A stretch of DNA of 64,000 bases from Chitinophaga niastensis (GTDB taxonomy: Bacteria; Bacteroidota; Bacteroidia; Chitinophagales; Chitinophagaceae): the NCBI RefSeq assembly GCF_003014755.1, contig NZ_PYAW01000001.1, forward strand, positions 186,001 to 250,000, written 5' to 3'. Position 1 is the stretch's first letter; each line of letters opens with the position of its first letter. A program made the position numbers and the translations under genes. Below are positions 24,336 to 32,435 of this stretch, one piece after another. A model generated the notes under the pieces. That model was not told the origin of the DNA. It saw nothing but the letters and a program-made list of their open reading frames with translations, and did no database searches.

Positions 24336-25717
24336 CGGGTGCGAATCCACCTTTCCGGATTCTGTTGTAACGTGTTCCTGTAGATCTGTAATTCTATCTC
24401 ACCTGTATTGCTGCCAGGCCCCGAAGCCGCAGCACCCAGTGTTTGGCCACGTTTTACAGCTACTCCTTTTCTTACACGCACATCCAGTAATCTCACATAG
24501 TTGGTAAAATATTTTCCATGGCGCAGGGTAACCATATATCCTGCGCCTGGTACCATAAATACCATAATCACCTCTCCGTCGAAAATGGCTTTCACAGCAG
24601 CTCCCTTGCCGGTAGCGATAATGATTCCATTGTGATCCACTTCTACCTTACCTACGGTACTTGTTCCAAAATGTCCGGTAATACGGCCTGCATCCACCGG
24701 CCATGGCAGCCTGCCGCGGTTAGCTTCAAAATCGCGCGATAAAGAAAGCGCTTCCGGCGTAGCTACCAGTACATCTTCACTGGAAGTTTTAGCTGGTGGG
24801 GGATCATCTGCCTCTTCTTCTTCTTCCACTTTCGGTTTTACGACTACTTTTTTATGTGATTTTTTGGCTGCTGCCAGCGCTGCTCTTTTGCGTGCAGCAG
24901 CCTCTTCACGACGTTTTGCACGTTTTGCAGCAGCAGCCTTCTGACGTGCTAATGCCTGCGCTGCGGCTTTTTTCTGAGCCGCCGCTATTTCACGGCGAAT
25001 GGCATCCTGAATGGCCTGGTCTATCTGCCGGGCTTCTGCTTTACGCTGAGTAATGTTTTGCTGTACTTCCTGTTCTTTGTTTTTCAGCTGCGCAATGGTC
25101 TGATCGGTTTCTTTTTTATTAGCCAGTAAAGTGACCCGTTGTTGCTGCTCCGTTTGGAGTACGTCTGCTTTTTTTGCACGCTGTTCCTGAAGTACTACCA
25201 GCTTTTGGCTTAGCAATGCTTTTGTTGACAACAGGTTTTCTGCCTGCCGCCGCCTGCTGTCGCGGTATTGACGCATATATTGGTAACGGCGTATGGCATC
25301 ATTGAAACTGGTAGCAGAGAAAAAGAAGTTCAGTACATCATAAGAGCCCTGTGTTTTATAAGCATATACTACCAGTTGAGCATAACGCGCCCTTAACGAA
25401 TCTACTTCCTTTTCCAGCGTATGTACGTTATCGTTAGTATTGCTGATATCCCCTTCAATTAAGTTTATTTCCTGGTTGATATCTTTAATCAGTGCGGTAC
25501 GGCTGATGATTTTTTGTTGCAATTCCCTTTGTACACCAACATTTACGCGGGCAGATTTCTGAATTTTTGCGAGGGACTTGTTGGCCTCTTCTATTTCTTT
25601 CAGCAGTTCCTGCTTACGGTTTTCCAGTGCTGCGCGCGATTGTTTGTTGCTCCGCTGTGCATATAGCAGCGCAGGCAACAGCCATAGAACCATCAAAAGA
25701 GGGATCAACTTTCTCAA
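24332..25717 (-). CDS. EnvC-like murein hydrolase activator (coiled coil plus degenerate LytM), copy 1
   Basis: A 461-residue exported protein: signal peptide ending LLYAQ, a long coiled coil from about residue 25 to 245, an Ala/Lys-rich linker with an acidic patch (VEEEEEADDPPP), and a C-terminal M23/LytM-like domain. The zinc ligands of active LytM enzymes are absent: the expected HxxxD reads HNGII and the expected HxH reads ELQI. In E. coli the same degenerate domain of EnvC activates cell-wall amidases at the division site, so a regulatory role is likely here (inference). It lies directly downstream of a paralogue, and its stop overlaps that of bshA. Confidence 0.87.
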   Translation of the reverse strand: MRKLIPLLMVLWLLPALLYAQRSNKQSRAALENRKQELLKEIEEANKSLAKIQKSARVNVGVQRELQQKIISRTALIKDINQEINLIEGDISNTNDNVHTLEKEVDSLRARYAQLVVYAYKTQGSYDVLNFFFSATSFNDAIRRYQYMRQYRDSRRRQAENLLSTKALLSQKLVVLQEQRAKKADVLQTEQQQRVTLLANKKETDQTIAQLKNKEQEVQQNITQRKAEARQIDQAIQDAIRREIAAAQKKAAAQALARQKAAAAKRAKRREEAAARKRAALAAAKKSHKKVVVKPKVEEEEEADDPPPAKTSSEDVLVATPEALSLSRDFEANRGRLPWPVDAGRITGHFGTSTVGKVEVDHNGIIIATGKGAAVKAIFDGEVIMVFMVPGAGYMVTLRHGKYFTNYVRLLDVRVRKGVAVKRGQTLGAAASGPGSNTGEIELQIYRNTLQQNPERWIRTR

Positions 25718-25768
25718 AAAAAAAGCATTGGGTTTATGAGTATATAAGCTTTACGCTTATGTATTAAT

Positions 25769-27226
25769 TTATCTTCTGCGTATCCACAGCTCAGGATTTT
25801 GTTTGGTGCTACCTTTCCAGATCTGCAGTTCTACTTCACCACTATTTTCAAGATCGTTGACGCTGGCAGTACCTATTACCTGTCCTGTTTTCACGTTATC
25901 GCCTTTCTTCACGCGGGTAGTTTGCAAACGTACATAGGTAGTAAAGTATTGTCCATGACGTATAATAATTACATATCCGGAACCTGGCATTACTACTACA
26001 GACCGCACTTCTCCTTCAAAAATAGATTTCACCGCACCCCCTTTATTGGTAGCGATTACAATACCATCGGATGGTACCTGGATATGCTCCATCACCGCAT
26101 GCTGGTGAATACCAAAGTGTTCAATGATATTACCTGCATCTACCGGCCATGGCAGTTTACCACGATTGGCCTCAAAGCTTTCAGATAACGCGAGCGCTTC
26201 CGGAGTGGCTTCCAGCACACTTTCTGTACGGCTTACTGTTTTCTCAGGTTCGGGCGCGGGAGCTGGTTTTACTGGTACCGGTGCAGCTTTTTCGGGTGCC
26301 GGTGTATTGGCGGCGGTATTATTGTTATTGGCATTGTTTGCAGCAGCGGCAGCTCTGGCTTTTTCAGCAGCAGCTAATGCAGCGGCCTTACGGGCTTCTT
26401 CATCCCGTCTGCGTTTTTCTTCCGCAGCTTTACGGCGGGCTGTTTCTTCTTCTATGGCTTTACGGCGGGCCTCTTCTATTTCACGACGGATAACCGCACG
26501 GATGGCTGCCTGTACTTTCTGCGCATCTTTGTTGCGCTGATTAATATCTGCCACCAGTTCTTTCTCACGGCCTTTCAGCTTGCTCAACACTTCATCTTTC
26601 TCTTTCTTATCTGTTTCCAGTGTAGCACGTTGCTCCTGCTCTGTTTTCAGGGCGTCGGAACGCCTTACACGCTGGGATTCCAAGTTCTGGATCTTTTGAT
26701 TAAGCTGTTCCTGCGTAGTGAGGATATTATCCGCTTGTCTGCGACGATATTCACGATATTGCTTTAAATATTGGAAACGTTTTACCGCATCATTAAAATT
26801 TTGTGCAGAAAAAACGAAGTTCATCATATCATAAGAAGAACGGTTCTTATAAGCATACACTACCAGTTGTGCATATTGTGCTTTCAGGGTATCCAGGTCT
26901 TTCTGCAGTGTTTTTACATCGCGGTAAGCGGTGTTGATATCCCCGTTGATAAAGTTGATTTCTTCATTAATATTATTGATCAGCCGGGAACGGAGTGTGA
27001 TTTTATCACGTAAGGCACGAAGCTGCCCCAGGCTCTCTTTGGTAGATTTTTTAGTTACTTTCAGCTGTTCATTTGCTTCATCAATTTCTCTTTGCAGATC
27101 TTTTTTCCTGCGCTCCAGTTCTTCCCGCGATTGCTGCTGTTGCTGGCCAGTACTCTGGGCCACCAACATGGTTGGCATTAGCCATATCATCAACATTAAC
27201 GGGATAATCTTCTTCAAATACAACAT
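25769..27226 (-). CDS. EnvC-like murein hydrolase activator, copy 2
   Basis: A 485-residue paralogue of the downstream protein with the same layout. I start at the Met at 27226 (MLYLKKIIPLMLMIWLMPTM...), giving a normal signal peptide; the frame also opens 7 codons earlier. A coiled coil spans about residues 25-290, followed by a Pro/Ala/Asn linker (PAPEKAAPVPVKPAPAPEPE) and a degenerate LytM domain in which the HxH position reads ELQIW. The tandem arrangement points to duplication. It is the promoter-proximal copy of the pair, downstream of the DUF4292 gene. Confidence 0.86.
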   Translation of the reverse strand: MLYLKKIIPLMLMIWLMPTMLVAQSTGQQQQQSREELERRKKDLQREIDEANEQLKVTKKSTKESLGQLRALRDKITLRSRLINNINEEINFINGDINTAYRDVKTLQKDLDTLKAQYAQLVVYAYKNRSSYDMMNFVFSAQNFNDAVKRFQYLKQYREYRRRQADNILTTQEQLNQKIQNLESQRVRRSDALKTEQEQRATLETDKKEKDEVLSKLKGREKELVADINQRNKDAQKVQAAIRAVIRREIEEARRKAIEEETARRKAAEEKRRRDEEARKAAALAAAEKARAAAAANNANNNNTAANTPAPEKAAPVPVKPAPAPEPEKTVSRTESVLEATPEALALSESFEANRGKLPWPVDAGNIIEHFGIHQHAVMEHIQVPSDGIVIATNKGGAVKSIFEGEVRSVVVMPGSGYVIIIRHGQYFTTYVRLQTTRVKKGDNVKTGQVIGTASVNDLENSGEVELQIWKGSTKQNPELWIRRR

Positions 27227-27331
27227 GACTATTTTTAGTAACTGCAAATTAAATATCAGGTCCAGACTTATAAACGCTAAATATACAACGTTTATTAATT
27301 TAATGAAGATGACATTTGCTGAAATACTGCC

Positions 27332-28168
27332 TTACTTACGTTTATAGCTGGAAGGCATACTAAACGGAAAAGTGAGTGGTATATCAAAGTCATAGCGGGT
27401 AAAGTCCAATGCTACTTTCGTCACATTTTTCTCTTCCACAAAAATGCGTCGTGTAGTGGGGAACTTACGATCGGCCACTTTCGTGTAATCACCATAAGTA
27501 AGTTCACACGAGCGCTTGTTAGGGTTTGAACTGTCCTTATCCATCACCTTACTTTGCTGTAATCCGTAATCATCCGCAAACACATTAAACAAGCTAATAA
27601 ACTTAGCGTGCTCACAACTGAAAGAAATGATAGACGGTGTTTTTACTACCTGGAACACAGAGTCTGTCAGGTATACAGGATTACCAATTAATAAGTCCTG
27701 CAACGTTTTAAAATCAAAAGGAATATTCAGTAACTCTTCCGCATCAGACATCTTCCGAAGGAATAATTCTTTATCCAAACGGTTATACATTTTCAGACTA
27801 TCCGGCGTGATCACAGCTCTCACTACTTCGTCTACAAGTGGTGCAGAGATGGAGATCCAGATAATGCTATCTTTTTTCATCCGGAAAGTAGCGTTCAGGT
27901 TATTATGACTTTTTTTATCTGTTTCAAAAGCCAGTTTCATCTTGCCGGAAAAGGTATTAAATTCTATATGATTGCCACGAATCCCCTTCAACATCCCGTT
28001 GGTAAACTTTGCCAGTTCTTCTGTAGAAGCACTGTCTCTGGGAACAACTACCTTGTTGGTATCTGCTGCAGGAAAAGTGTTACGTGCCAGTTTTTTGGGA
28101 TGGCGACACGCCATCATCCCCATACTTATTGTTGCTATTAAAAGTGTGACTAGTCCTGCTTTTTTCAT
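27332..28168 (-). CDS. DUF4292 family lipoprotein
   Basis: A 278-residue lipoprotein with lipobox MGMMAC and the DUF4292 pattern: FNTFSGKMKLAFETDKK...NATFRMKKDSIIWISISAP, then LLNIPFDFKTLQDLLIGNP. The fold is LolA/LolB-like, so a role in lipid or lipoprotein handling at the outer membrane is possible but not shown. The dut, TPR, DUF4292, M23-like order seen here is common in Bacteroidota. Its start codon directly abuts the arm of a hairpin element. Confidence 0.85.
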   Translation of the reverse strand: MKKAGLVTLLIATISMGMMACRHPKKLARNTFPAADTNKVVVPRDSASTEELAKFTNGMLKGIRGNHIEFNTFSGKMKLAFETDKKSHNNLNATFRMKKDSIIWISISAPLVDEVVRAVITPDSLKMYNRLDKELFLRKMSDAEELLNIPFDFKTLQDLLIGNPVYLTDSVFQVVKTPSIISFSCEHAKFISLFNVFADDYGLQQSKVMDKDSSNPNKRSCELTYGDYTKVADRKFPTTRRIFVEEKNVTKVALDFTRYDFDIPLTFPFSMPSSYKRK

Positions 28169-28247
28169 TTAGCTATTAGCTTTTAGCAGTTAGCTTTTAG
28201 TATTTCCCGATTAGCATTTAAAGGCTAATAACTAAAAGCTAAAAGCT
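28169..28247. repeat. Modular inverted repeat (AGCTTTTAGC type) filling the TPR-DUF4292 gap
   Basis: AGCTATTAGCTTTTAGCAGT and AGCTTTTAGT units on the left pair with ACTAAAAGCTAAAAGCTTAT on the right; the centre is CCGATTAGCATTTAAAGGCT. The element fills the whole gap between two co-directional leftward genes, from the TPR stop codon to the base next to the DUF4292 start codon. It would form a hairpin in the shared mRNA, just ahead of the ribosome start site. Confidence 0.75.
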
Positions 28248-29983
28248 TATTGAATATATCTTTTTTCAGCGATCTTCCGTACCAGGTCAACAGAAGACGC
28301 ACCTTTGTCTTTTGCCATTTGCCAGTATTCCACCGCTTTGGTTACATCTTTTAAATTAAACAGAATATCTCCGTAATGTTCCAATACATTCGGATTTTTC
28401 TGCGCTTCCGGATATTGCAATGCCTTTTCAATCCACTGCTTTGCTTCATTGAACTTATCCTGCCGGAAAAGAATCCAGGCGTAGGTATCCATGTAGGTAG
28501 GGCTTTCCGGTTCAATTTCCAGGGAAAGTTTCGACAATTCAGCTGCTCTCTCCAGGTTTTCGCCACGCAATGACAGATAATAACTGTAATTATTCATGAT
28601 CAATGCATCTTTGGGCCGGAGCAGCAATGCGCGTTCGTAGCTGCTGTCTGACTGCTGATGCTGTGCGGTGGCGTGGTATGCATCTCCCAACAGAGAATAG
28701 ATATCACCCATAAATCTCTTTTCTCCATTACCTACATCCAGTGCAGCATTCAGCGACTGAATAGCGTTCGGATATTGTTGCAAAAGGAAACTGGCCACAC
28801 CTTTAAAGTAATAGCCCATGAATTCTTTCGGAAATTTATTGGTCACTGTATTACTCAGTGTCAGCAACGCATTGGGGTCTTCCTTACGGGAGTAGATCCA
28901 CATCAGCTGATACCATACAGAAAAACGGGTAGTATCAAGCGCCAATGCTTTTTGGTAGCTGATCTGAGCGCTGTCCAGCATATCTGCCTGAGAAAACATA
29001 TCTCCGCGCAGAGCATATGCCTTGGCATCCTGTGGGTGTGCTGTTATGATCAGTGCTGTTAATTGAAGCCCTTCCTGCAATTTGCTGGTATCTACCTCCA
29101 TCATTTGCAGGTACGGATAAACGTAAGCTACTTTTTCATCAATACTGTAATTCTTGTTAGCAAAGGCTTTGGTGAGATAAGACCAGTATGTAACGTTGTC
29201 ATTATTTTTTTTCGCATAAGATGCCAGCGCTATTAATGCCCTTGCATTGTCCGCATCTTTTGTCAGAATAGTTTTGTATACTCCGGCAGCTTCCTTAATC
29301 CGGTCATTGGCATCATATATTTCAGCCAGCAGGTAATAGTATCGTATTTCCTGCGGGTTCTGGCTGATGAGTTTCATTATTTCCGCCGCTGCCTCATCCA
29401 CCATGCTCATTTTCAGCAGCAATTTTTGTTTTTGGTAGATGAGTTCCTCTACCACGCCTGCTTTGCTTTCCAGCTGGTTAAATACGGCCAGTGCAGATGC
29501 AGGTTTGTTGGCTTTGGCCAGCAATACGCCTTTGTTGTAGAGATAGTCTTCGTTGTCGGGATATTTAGTGGTAAGCCCTTCAAATACGATAGCGGCGCTA
29601 TCAAATTTTTGATTTATTGCGTATGCATCGGCCAGTGTTACCTGGAACCAATGATTATCGGGGTCTATAGCCACTGCACGACGGGCAAAATTGAGTGCAT
29701 TGCCGGCGTTCTGTACTTCTATATACAGGCGGGCCAGTTCATAATTAACAGTAGCGTTATTTTTATTCAACCGCAGATAATCGGAATACTGAGTGATAGC
29801 TGTGCGGTAATCGCCCAGCATTTTAGATCGCTGGGCCGCAAAAAAGAGGCTATCTGCCCGTTGTACCAGCACAGCGGGGTCTTTAACGGTGGCATTTTTA
29901 TGCGTAGCTGATTGTTTGGCACCGCTGCATGCTCCCATTAAAAAAATACCTGCCAGCCCTATAACGGTGAAGTATATCCGCAT
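28247..29983 (-). CDS. TPR-repeat lipoprotein
   Basis: A 578-residue lipoprotein (lipobox LMGAC at about residue 19) consisting almost wholly of tetratricopeptide repeats, about 14 by eye (for example DYRTAITQYSDYLRLNKNNA, NYELARLYIEVQNAGNALNF, YSLLGDAYHATAQHQQSDSS). TPR lipoproteins act as scaffolds at the periplasmic face of a membrane. Partners are unknown; its place between dut and the DUF4292/EnvC-like genes suggests an envelope role. Confidence 0.87.
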   Translation of the reverse strand: MRIYFTVIGLAGIFLMGACSGAKQSATHKNATVKDPAVLVQRADSLFFAAQRSKMLGDYRTAITQYSDYLRLNKNNATVNYELARLYIEVQNAGNALNFARRAVAIDPDNHWFQVTLADAYAINQKFDSAAIVFEGLTTKYPDNEDYLYNKGVLLAKANKPASALAVFNQLESKAGVVEELIYQKQKLLLKMSMVDEAAAEIMKLISQNPQEIRYYYLLAEIYDANDRIKEAAGVYKTILTKDADNARALIALASYAKKNNDNVTYWSYLTKAFANKNYSIDEKVAYVYPYLQMMEVDTSKLQEGLQLTALIITAHPQDAKAYALRGDMFSQADMLDSAQISYQKALALDTTRFSVWYQLMWIYSRKEDPNALLTLSNTVTNKFPKEFMGYYFKGVASFLLQQYPNAIQSLNAALDVGNGEKRFMGDIYSLLGDAYHATAQHQQSDSSYERALLLRPKDALIMNNYSYYLSLRGENLERAAELSKLSLEIEPESPTYMDTYAWILFRQDKFNEAKQWIEKALQYPEAQKNPNVLEHYGDILFNLKDVTKAVEYWQMAKDKGASSVDLVRKIAEKRYIQ

Positions 29984-29986
29984 TTA

Positions 29987-30430
29987 TCAGGATTTACCGG
30001 TATGTCCAAAACCTCCGACGCCACGTATTGTGTCAGTTAACACAACTACCGGCTCCATCACTACCTGTACAAACGGGGCAATGATCATTTGAGCGATACG
30101 GTCAGCGGGTTGTATGGTTTGCGGTTCGTTAGATAAATTAATCATAATAATTTTGATCTCTCCCCGATAGTCAGCATCTATCGTGCCAGGCGTATTGAGC
30201 AGGGTAAGTCCCTGTTTGATGGCCAGGCCGCTACGGGGGCGGATCTGCGCTTCGTATCCGGAAGGTAATTCCATAAATAAACCTGTAGGCACCAGGGTTC
30301 TTTCCAGGGGCTGCAGGGTGATTGCTGTTTCCAAATGTGCGCGGAGGTCCATTCCTGCCGCATCCGCCGTTGCATAAGCCGGTAATTCATTATCCGACTT
30401 ATTGATGATTTTCACAATTATATCCGCCAT
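29987..30430 (-). CDS. dut: dUTP diphosphatase
   Basis: A 147-residue trimeric dUTPase hydrolysing dUTP to dUMP. The five motifs are present in order: [39 protein letters not shown] and the C-terminal arm [12 protein letters not shown]. Its stop is 3 bp from the TPR gene start, so the two are co-transcribed. Confidence 0.97.
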   Translation of the reverse strand: MADIIVKIINKSDNELPAYATADAAGMDLRAHLETAITLQPLERTLVPTGLFMELPSGYEAQIRPRSGLAIKQGLTLLNTPGTIDADYRGEIKIIMINLSNEPQTIQPADRIAQMIIAPFVQVVMEPVVVLTDTIRGVGGFGHTGKS

Positions 30431-30449
30431 TGAACAAAGATATTTTATT

Positions 30450-30521
30450 TAAATTACGAATTACGGATCGGAGCGATCTTCGCTTATAACCGTAATTCCC
30501 AATTCGTAATTCGTAATTTTA
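30450..30521. repeat. Modular inverted repeat (ATTACG type) between ispF and dut
   Basis: ATTACGAATTACGG on the left and CCGTAATT plus ATTCGTAATTCGTAAT on the right flank the centre ATCGGAGCGATCTTCGCTTA. The centre is almost identical to that at 42377-42448 and, inverted, to 21225-21303. Right arm has one extra unit. The genes are co-directional leftward. Confidence 0.8.
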
Positions 30522-31007
30522 TTAATTGATGCTTTCTAATAATACCACTGCATGTGCTGTTACGCCTTCTTCCCGTCCTACAAAGCCTAACTGCTCTGTA
30601 GTAGTAGCTTTTACAGACACGTCTTCCACACTGATGCGCAATGTTTCTGCAATTACGGCTTGCATAGTGGTTACATAAGGCTTTATTTTAGGCGCCTGCA
30701 AACAGAGTGTACTATCTACATTGACTACCTGGTAACCTTTTTCCCCTATCAGCTGTGCGCAGCGGGCTAATAATATCTTACTGTCGATGTTTTTGTAAGC
30801 ATTGTCCGTATCCGGAAAATGCACACCGATATCGCCCAGCGCCAAAGCACCCAGCATAGCATCACAGATAGCATGTAACAATACATCGGCATCACTATGT
30901 CCCAGTGCGCCTTTGTGATGTGGCACCAGCACGCCTCCCAGCCAAAATTCACGGCCTTCTACCAGCTGATGAAAATCTACCCCCAATCCAATACGTATCC
31001 TGCTCAT
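30522..31007 (-). CDS. ispF: 2-C-methyl-D-erythritol 2,4-cyclodiphosphate synthase
   Basis: A 161-residue MEP-pathway enzyme making the cyclic diphosphate on the way to isoprenoids. I start at MSRIRIGLGVDFHQL (31007); the frame extends 15 codons upstream without family similarity. Zinc ligands Asp and His are in GVDFHQL and the later His is in GHSDADVLLHAICDA; GDIGVHFPDTD and the C-terminal KATTTEQLGFVGREEG are standard. Full length. Confidence 0.96.
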   Translation of the reverse strand: MSRIRIGLGVDFHQLVEGREFWLGGVLVPHHKGALGHSDADVLLHAICDAMLGALALGDIGVHFPDTDNAYKNIDSKILLARCAQLIGEKGYQVVNVDSTLCLQAPKIKPYVTTMQAVIAETLRISVEDVSVKATTTEQLGFVGREEGVTAHAVVLLESIN

Positions 31008-31058
31008 ATCTGAAATAATTTTATCATTTTGCCAATCCGCAAGGTAAGGCATATATTT

Positions 31059-31148
31059 ATTTCACGCAAAGACGCAAAGTAGCAAAGACGCAAGGAAGAT
31101 TTAAAAGTAATCCTTGCGTCTTTGCTACTTTGCGTCTTTGCGTGAAAT
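31059..31148. repeat. Perfect 38-bp inverted repeat (CGCAAAGACG type) between porV and ispF
   Basis: The left arm 31059-31096 and the right arm 31111-31148 are exact reverse complements over 38 bp and flank a 14-nt AT-rich loop. The arms are iterations of ACGCAAAG/AGCAAAG units. The element sits 3 bp from the porV stop codon and inside a leftward gene run. Confidence 0.92.
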
Positions 31149-31151
31149 AAG

Positions 31152-32327
31152 TTACCAGCCAGTACGGCTTTCTTCATTTTTTGCACCCAGATCAAAAGTC
31201 AGTGTAAACCGCAGGGTATTAGACAGCGGGTTACGTTGAATCCCTGATCCGGAGGGTACGAGGTAAGAGAAATTAAGGCCAAAAATATCGTACTTCACAC
31301 CAATACCTGCTGTAAAATATTTACGGTTGCCTTTGTATTTATTTTCATTGAAATAACCAGCTCTCACAGCAAACTGCTGATTATACCAGTATTCCATACC
31401 AATGGAGTACATCAGTTCCTGCATTTCTTCCTTGAAGCCGCCCGGCGCATCTCCAAAGGAACTAAACATTCCTTCCAAAGCGCTTTTGTTCTTATAATCA
31501 CCAGCAGAATCCGGTGTTGGCACCAGCAATTTATTGATGTCCAGGGAAAAGGTCAGCTGATTGGCTTCATCCAATGACGTTGTATATGCTGTACCAATTC
31601 CAAAATTGGTAGGCAGAAAATCTTTATTCTGTGCAGAACTGGTATAAGAAATCTTAGTTCCGATATTGGTAATAGCCAGTCCTATGTTGAGTTTATTTAC
31701 CAGACCGTTATCTTTCTCAAAATCTTTGGTATAAAAGCCGGAGATATCTGCTGCGAAAGCCTTACCAGGTTTAATAACAGTACTATTAACCGTTTGTCCA
31801 CCAGCCAGGTTGGAATAAATATACCGTGCGGTTAATCCTATGGAAAAGTGATCAGACAATTTACGGGCGTAACCTGCGTCCAGTGCAAATTCACGGGGCC
31901 GGAAATCGCCATTGGGCTGGCCGGTAACATCTGTAAAATTGATAGTACCTAAAGAGAAATAGCGCAATGATCCTGATATAGCCTGCTGCTCATCCAGTTT
32001 GGTATAGCCACTTAAGGTAGCCAGGAATACGTCATTCACCAGTTCTTTCAACCAGGGCGTATAAGTTACTGCAAGGCTGGAATTTTTTTCTGCAAAAGGC
32101 AATTTAGAAAGGTTCCAGTAGATAGAAGAGGCATCCGGTGCTATGGCTAAACCCACATCTCCCATGGCACCACTGCGCGCATCCGGCGTGATTCGTAGAA
32201 ACGGAACAGCTGTATTGATCGTATTTGTACGACCATCAATCTGGCCAGTGTTTATCTGAGCTGAGGTTTCAAAACTAGTGAAAGAACCGTAAATGAACAC
32301 AAGGCCCATTGTTACCTTTCGGATCAT
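31152..32327 (-). CDS. porV: Type IX secretion system outer membrane protein PorV
   Basis: A 391-residue FadL-like beta-barrel protein that shuttles type IX substrates from the translocon to the PorU attachment complex. A signal peptide ends near ETSAQ. The segment TAVPFLRITPDARSGAMGDVGLA with DASSIYWNLSKLPF is the PorV signature. It lies downstream of porU on the same strand, the usual porU-porV pairing. Confidence 0.95.
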   Translation of the reverse strand: MIRKVTMGLVFIYGSFTSFETSAQINTGQIDGRTNTINTAVPFLRITPDARSGAMGDVGLAIAPDASSIYWNLSKLPFAEKNSSLAVTYTPWLKELVNDVFLATLSGYTKLDEQQAISGSLRYFSLGTINFTDVTGQPNGDFRPREFALDAGYARKLSDHFSIGLTARYIYSNLAGGQTVNSTVIKPGKAFAADISGFYTKDFEKDNGLVNKLNIGLAITNIGTKISYTSSAQNKDFLPTNFGIGTAYTTSLDEANQLTFSLDINKLLVPTPDSAGDYKNKSALEGMFSSFGDAPGGFKEEMQELMYSIGMEYWYNQQFAVRAGYFNENKYKGNRKYFTAGIGVKYDIFGLNFSYLVPSGSGIQRNPLSNTLRFTLTFDLGAKNEESRTGW

Positions 32328-32435
32328 GCAGAATTCGTATTTGATAAGGATGTAAAAATAATCTTATTTATTAATATAATACAGAAACAGGGGGTTTATT
32401 AGGGACAACGATAAAATTAATCTTTTATGCATAGG

